Source of the DNA: Pseudomonadota bacterium
GTDB lineage: Bacteria > Pseudomonadota > Gammaproteobacteria > Steroidobacterales > Woeseiaceae
DNA: 33,250 nucleotides
NCBI GenBank assembly: GCA_022572185.1
Contig: JACZWL010000036.1
Coordinates: 1 to 33,250 of the forward strand
Direction of reading: 5' to 3'
The position numbers were made by a program, and so were the translations under genes. The notes under the pieces were generated by a model. It saw only the letters and a program-made list of their open reading frames with translations. It was not told the origin of the DNA and ran no database searches. Positions 29,849 through 33,250 of the stretch are shown here, piece after piece. Numbering within the stretch: position 1 is the stretch's first letter; every line of letters begins with the position of its first letter.

Positions 29849-30354
29849 ATGCCTGTTCGTAGCATCTCATCTATCTTGCTGGTGTCGGCCTGCCTGATAT
29901 TCGCCGCGTGTTCCCCCGCGACGGATCAGGCGCCGTCGCCGCATGCAGCGCAGCCCACAGTTCAGGAAGCCGGCAGCAAGGCTGCGGTCGCGATGCCGGA
30001 CAAGTACGGGGCACAGGTAAGCGAAGATATTTTGCGCGCCGGTGGTAATGCGGTGGACGCTGCGATCGCGGCCGGTTTTGCCCTGGCCGTCACCTACCCG
30101 GAGGCCGGCAATATCGGCGGTGGCGGTCTCATGCTGATACACATTGACGGCCAAGCCACGTTCCTGGATTACCGCGAAACGGCCCCGCTCACCGCGATAT
30201 GTATCTGGATGAGCAAGGAGAAGTCATTGAGAAGACAAGCCTGATCGGTATTAAAGCTGCCGGTGTGCCCGGCACGGTCGCCGGGCTACGGGCGACCCAT
30301 CAGCGCTACGGCACATTAGCGTGGAAAGACCTGCTGATGCCGGCAGCGCTTTGA
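29849..30354 (+). pseudogene. Gamma-glutamyltransferase remnant, frameshifted and truncated
   Basis: The first frame (29849-30244) gives a lipoprotein signal (LIFAACS) and GGT N-terminal sequence (AAVAMPDKYGAQVSEDILRA, GNAVDAAIAAGFALAVTYPE, GGGGLMLIHI, DYRETAP), then runs into nonsense after about 30190. Another frame continues the family at once (RDMYLDEQGEV, GIKAAGVPGTVAGLRATHQR, TLAWKDLLMPAAL) to a TGA at 30352-30354. So one frameshift lies near 30190-30205. The protein would normally go on for about 400 residues, including the catalytic Thr of the small subunit; all of this is missing. A toxin-antitoxin pair begins 22 bp after the break. Confidence 0.88.
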
Positions 30355-30376
30355 AGCCCTTTTCGTCCGTAACAAC

Positions 30377-30736
30377 TTAATTTGCGCTTATTAGATTCTC
30401 CAGCGGGATATTGAGTCCGTCGTGCAGCTTACGAATTTGGCTCTTCGACAGGTTTCGCTTTCTGTTCAAGACTTCAGATACTCTGTTGCGCCCGCCAAGA
30501 AACGGTTCCAACGCCTTGCGATCAATTCCCATCTGTTCCATTCGAAATAGGATTGCCTCAACCGGATCGGGCAATTCGACCGGAAAGTGATCGCGCTCAT
30601 AGGCTTCCACCAATGTTGCAAGAACATCAAGTTCGTCGCCTTCTTCGGTACCAGGTACCGCATCCATCAGCGCACCAATCCGCAACATCGCATTGTTGTA
30701 ATCGTCTTCTGTCTTAATAGGATGAATAACCATCAC
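30377..30736 (-). CDS. higA: HigA-type antitoxin with helix-turn-helix
   Basis: A 119-residue antitoxin of the HigA class. The N-terminal half (HPIKTEDDYNNAMLRIGALM, DELDVLATLVEAYERDHFPV) is the HigA region that contacts toxin. The C-terminal Xre-type HTH (about 65-115) has RMEQMGIDRKALEPFLGGRN and VSEVLNRKRNLSKSQIRKL. It overlaps the toxin gene by 4 nt; the toxin comes first, as is usual for higBA. It would repress the operon through the dyad at 31042-31060. Confidence 0.92.
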   Translation of the reverse strand: MMVIHPIKTEDDYNNAMLRIGALMDAVPGTEEGDELDVLATLVEAYERDHFPVELPDPVEAILFRMEQMGIDRKALEPFLGGRNRVSEVLNRKRNLSKSQIRKLHDGLNIPLENLISAN

Positions 30737-31029
30737 ACTTCCTCCGCATCAATTCGATCATATTCAGCGTGTGTCCCGATGAATCGAACATACCCAATTC
30801 GATATGGGTAATTGAACTTCACAATCAACCGGTACTTGTTGCCAGCAATATTGAATACGATACGGTTGTCTCCAATTACGCTTGCGTTTCGATACATTGC
30901 CTTAACCTGGTGAGGTATCGCCCAATCTGCCGATTTGGCTTCCTGGTACCAAACCTTCAGAGGCTCCTCAGCATCCCTGTTTAGCTCCCAAAAGATACGC
31001 AGGCTGCTGATGGCAATAATTCTCACCAC
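30733..31029 (-). CDS. higB: HigB-type mRNA interferase toxin
   Basis: A 98-residue toxin of the HigB_toxin family (RelE-like fold). LKVWYQEAKSADWAIPHQVK, VFNIAGNKYRLIVKFNY and RFIGTHAEYDRID are family features; the THAEYD Lys/His region near the C terminus is where ribosome-dependent mRNA cleavage residues lie. It starts with GTG at 31029. Base composition of the pair is visibly more A+T-rich than the paa block, which suits acquisition by transfer. Confidence 0.92.
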   Translation of the reverse strand: MVRIIAISSLRIFWELNRDAEEPLKVWYQEAKSADWAIPHQVKAMYRNASVIGDNRIVFNIAGNKYRLIVKFNYPYRIGYVRFIGTHAEYDRIDAEEV

Positions 31030-31041
31030 GACAATCTAATA

Positions 31042-31060
31042 TGTTCCCATTTTGGGAACA
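31042..31060 (-). promoter_or_regulatory. higBA operator dyad
   Basis: TGTTCCCA and TGGGAACA are perfect 8-bp inverted arms with a 3-bp spacer, centred 22 bp upstream of the toxin start. TATTAG, a -10-like hexamer on minus, lies just between it and the start. This is the expected place for HigA autorepression. Confidence 0.75.
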
Positions 31061-31123
31061 AGCAGGTATTTCACATAATCGGAGAAGTTGTTAGACACCC
31101 TAAGCCAAAGGGTTACTGAGTTC

Positions 31124-31274
31124 TGCGGATATTAGAGGTCATTTTATCCGCATTTTTCGCAGAGAATAATAGGGTTGCGGAGGCTAAACGCACTATTCTC
31201 CGTGTTTTCTGCGGATTTTAATTGTCAGTGCGGAGAATATGGCTCATAATATCCGCAAAATATACGGAGATTAT
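31124..31274 (+). promoter_or_regulatory. Fic leader with clustered TGCGGA boxes
   Basis: About eight related boxes occur in 150 bp: TGCGGATATT (31124), ATCCGCA (31146, inverted), TGCGGAGG (31176), ATTCTCCGTG (31195, inverted), CTGCGGATTTT (31209), GTGCGGAGAAT (31228), AATATCCGCA (31248, inverted) and TACGGAGATTAT (31263). The last includes the GGAG ribosome site of the Fic gene. Several pair in opposite orientation, so both operator and RNA-hairpin roles are possible. Confidence 0.65.
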
Positions 31275-31276
31275 GA

Positions 31277-32380
31277 GTGATCTACATCTGGAAACAGCAA
31301 GAATGGCCTGAACTGAGCTGGGATGAGCGGCGGCTCTCCAAGCTGCTTGGCGCTGTCTCACAGGAGCAAGGGCGCCTGCTCGGCAAGATGGAGTCGATTG
31401 GCTTTGACCTGCGAAGTGAGGCCCATCTCCTTACCCTCACCGAAGACGTCGTCAAATCAAGCGAGATCGAAGGCGAAAAGCTGGAGCGCGATCAGGTCCG
31501 CTCGTCGATCGCTCGCCGGCTCGGCATGGACATCGCCGGCCTCGTGCCGGCCGACCGCAACGTAGAAGGCGTGGTCGAGATGATGCTGGATGCGACTGGC
31601 AACTATGGCCAGGCGCTGACAGATGAGCGTCTATTTGACTGGCATGCTGCCCTCTTTCCAACAGGCCGAAGCGGCATGACAAAGATCAATGTAGGCATGT
31701 GGCGCGATGATGCCAGCGGGCCAATGCAGGTCATATCGGGGCCAATGGGCCGGGAAACAGTCCATTATGAAGCACCACCGGCTAAAAGCGTTCCTGACGA
31801 GATGCGACACTTTCTCGAGTGGTTCGAAAACCCTGGAGAAAGTCATCCCCTGCTGATCGCCGCACTCGCGCATTTGTGGTTTGTAACAGTCCATCCATTC
31901 GATGATGGGAACGGGCGTATTGCACGTGCAATAACCGATATGGCCCTGGCACGTTCTGAAAACAGCGGGCAGCGCTTCTACAGCATGTCCGCGCAAATTC
32001 AGAAGGAGCGCAAAGACTACTACTACACTCTCGAATGGACACAAAAAGGTGATATGGATGTCACGCGCTGGCAGAACTGGTTTTTGAATTGCCTGCTCCG
32101 CGCAATAGAAGGTAGCGAAGAAACTTTGGATGCCGTCATGGTGAAAGCGCGGTTCTGGGATCGCTTCGCGAAGGCACCGCTTAATGATCGTCAGATAAAG
32201 GTAATAAACAAACTACTCGACGGTTTTGAAGGAAAACTGACGACATCCAAGTGGGCCAAAATAGCAAAGTGTTCTCAGGATACCGCCTATCGAGATATCC
32301 TCGATCTTGTCAAGCGCGGCGCGCTGCAAAAAGACCCCGGTGGCGGTCGCAGCACGAGTTACTCCGTCGTCGACCAATAG
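31277..32380 (+). CDS. Class II Fic-domain protein (probable AMP-transferase)
   Basis: A 367-residue Fic protein. An N-terminal helical domain (1-110, DUF4172-like, beginning IYIWKQQEWPELSWD) carries the inhibitory motif SSEIEG (residues 61-66, the [S/T]-x3-E-[G/N] pattern), so it is a self-inhibited class II member. The Fic core (about 115-260) has an intact HPFDDGNGRIAR (206-217) with catalytic His206. A C-terminal winged helix-turn-helix (about 300-365: NDRQIKVINKLLDGFEGKLT, CSQDTAYRDILDLVKRGAL) suggests DNA binding or target docking. The start is GTG 31277, 8 nt after GGAG. Such proteins modify a protein hydroxyl with AMP; the target is unknown. Confidence 0.93.
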   Translation: MIYIWKQQEWPELSWDERRLSKLLGAVSQEQGRLLGKMESIGFDLRSEAHLLTLTEDVVKSSEIEGEKLERDQVRSSIARRLGMDIAGLVPADRNVEGVVEMMLDATGNYGQALTDERLFDWHAALFPTGRSGMTKINVGMWRDDASGPMQVISGPMGRETVHYEAPPAKSVPDEMRHFLEWFENPGESHPLLIAALAHLWFVTVHPFDDGNGRIARAITDMALARSENSGQRFYSMSAQIQKERKDYYYTLEWTQKGDMDVTRWQNWFLNCLLRAIEGSEETLDAVMVKARFWDRFAKAPLNDRQIKVINKLLDGFEGKLTTSKWAKIAKCSQDTAYRDILDLVKRGALQKDPGGGRSTSYSVVDQ

Positions 32381-32404
32381 CACTTCTTGAGCACCACTAA
32401 TCAC

Positions 32405-32500
32405 ATTTACACAGTGTGTAACGAAGGGAAAAGGTGCCAGGGAAAAGGCGCCGAAACCGGGTCAAATGTACATGCGATTTACACATAGCGTGTCCCTGGC
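32405..32500. repeat. REP-like cluster between fic and the NorB remnant
   Basis: GGGAAAAGGTGCC (32426-32438) is repeated as GGGAAAAGGCGCC (32440-32452). ATTTACACA occurs at 32405-32413 and again at 32477-32485, each followed by GTGT. GCCAGGGA (32436-32443) and TCCCTGGC (32493-32500) are perfect inverted arms. The mix resembles REP sequences served by Y1 (RAYT) transposases, but no such gene is in the window. Confidence 0.55.
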
Positions 32501-33103
32501 TAAGTCGCGGCGGCAGGTTGTGACAGCGGCTCGTCGTCAGTTGGCTCGATGCTTGAGCGAACGACTTTGATGGCCCGGACTTCTTTTCGGCCAATCGTCA
32601 ACATGTCCCAGAAGAGAAGAACTATGCCTGCAGCCGTGACCCAGCCGAAAATCATTCGCCAGTACATGGCCTGTATGAACCACGGGTGAGTCTGCGCTTC
32701 AAAATACGCGCTCCAGGTGGAGCCACCTACTGCGCGCTCGATGAATGATTGTTCGTATCCTGCGATCAATAGCGCAATCGTCATGCCGAGAACGCCGGCG
32801 TTGAGCAGCCCCAACGACCATTTCCACTTCCAGCCGCCGCCCGGAAGCTGATCCGACATCCATACATCGCCTCGCCATTTCTGAATAGCGATATAAATCA
32901 TCGCAATATTTATCGTGGCATAGGCGCCAAAGAAGGCGAAATGGCCATGAGACGCGGTCCACTGGGTACCGTGAGTATACAAATTGATCTGCGGCAGCGT
33001 ATGCATGAAACCCCAAACCCCGGCACCGAAAAAGTTACCGAAGGCGTGTGCAATCAACCACGCCAGTGCCGGACGCTATCTCCTGTTTCTTCACCAGGGC
33101 GTG
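32500..33103 (-). pseudogene. NorB-like heme-copper (nitric oxide reductase) large subunit, C-terminal remnant
   Basis: The frame 32500-33075 encodes the last four or so membrane helices of a NorB-type subunit: ALAWLIAHAFGNFFGAGVWG, FMHTLPQINLYTHGTQ, SHGHFAFFGAYATINIAMIY and QAMYWRMIFGWVTAAGIVLL. The HGH pair corresponds to axial ligands of the two b-type hemes. A TAG (33076-33078) closes this frame, and a different frame continues plausible sequence (HALVKKQEI, 33077-33103), so a frameshift near 33076 is likely. Further upstream is an 8-G run (33105-33112) and no NorB-like sequence that I can see. The upstream helices with the FeB histidines are not found in the window. This is a broken or rearranged norB, or a sequencing error. 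Confidence 0.6.
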
Positions 33104-33250
33104 CGGGGGGGGCGCCAGCAGTCATTTGTAACCCGAATTGCCCCTCGTCCAGAATGCCACGCGCCTTCAACAACCCGCGGTACGTGGCCCGAAGTCCCTG
33201 AGTTCGAATATACCGCCTGATCGGCCGGAAGTACGTCGGCGGATCGTATA
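33104..33250 (-). other. Open minus-strand frame of unknown origin at window edge
   Basis: One minus frame is open from the window edge (33249) into the NorB remnant and reads YDPPTYFRPIRRYIRTQ, then LRATYRGLLKARGILDEGQF, then GLQMTAGAPP. It looks protein-like, but I recognise no family and it does not resemble the NorB helices expected here. It may be coding sequence shifted by the 8-G run or another gene's end. Confidence 0.25.

Noticed and set aside
31124-31274. CRISPR-like array ahead of fic
   Set aside because: The repeated boxes are only 7-12 bp, occur in both orientations and have irregular spacing; no cas genes are present.

Overview
The window looks like a chromosome segment of a marine-type, facultatively denitrifying gammaproteobacterium with moderately high G+C. 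The evidence is a bimodular QueF, fabA-fabB, UspE, a cd1 nitrite reductase, a NorB-like remnant and an aerobic phenylacetate pathway in one neighbourhood. A Woeseia-like lineage is my best guess from protein style, but this is an inference and was not tested against a database.

Left part (1-9400). The tail of an unidentified gene is followed by queF and the convergent ribA. A tetR gene, divergent from ribA, heads a four-gene operon in which each gene overlaps the next by 4 nt: TetR, HlyD-type lipoprotein, ABC ATPase, ABC-2 permease. Its promoter carries two TGAC-N6-GTCA dyads. A CPA2 antiporter, a FixJ-type regulator, a UspE-like protein and a DksA-like zinc-finger protein follow.

Middle part (9466-17850). 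A minus-strand operon reads TonB-dependent receptor, nirS, beta-barrel porin. The nirS product is unusual: a predicted lipoprotein with an extra cytochrome c domain fused ahead of the c-d1 enzyme. A SirB2-like gene is divergent from it, and a PAS-PAS hybrid histidine kinase lies beyond.

Right part (18007-33250). Here lie an S-formylglutathione hydrolase, fabA-fabB, and an aerobic phenylacetate block: paaX-paaI-paaABCDE on minus and paaZ plus an MBL-fold hydrolase on plus. The right end looks plastic: a frameshifted and truncated gamma-glutamyltransferase remnant, a HigBA-type toxin-antitoxin pair with a perfect operator dyad, a class II Fic protein behind a leader full of TGCGGA boxes, and a NorB-like remnant whose frame breaks near 33076.

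Two repeat families overlie this layout. One is a composite intergenic element built around CCGTCAGGA/TCCTGACGG, with a long copy at 20916-21087, partial copies near 9402, 15762 and 18888, and short cores elsewhere. The other is a 37-bp CTAG-bounded hairpin found at 5660-5696 and 23522-23558, whose terminal CTAG supplies the TAG stop codons of three different genes.
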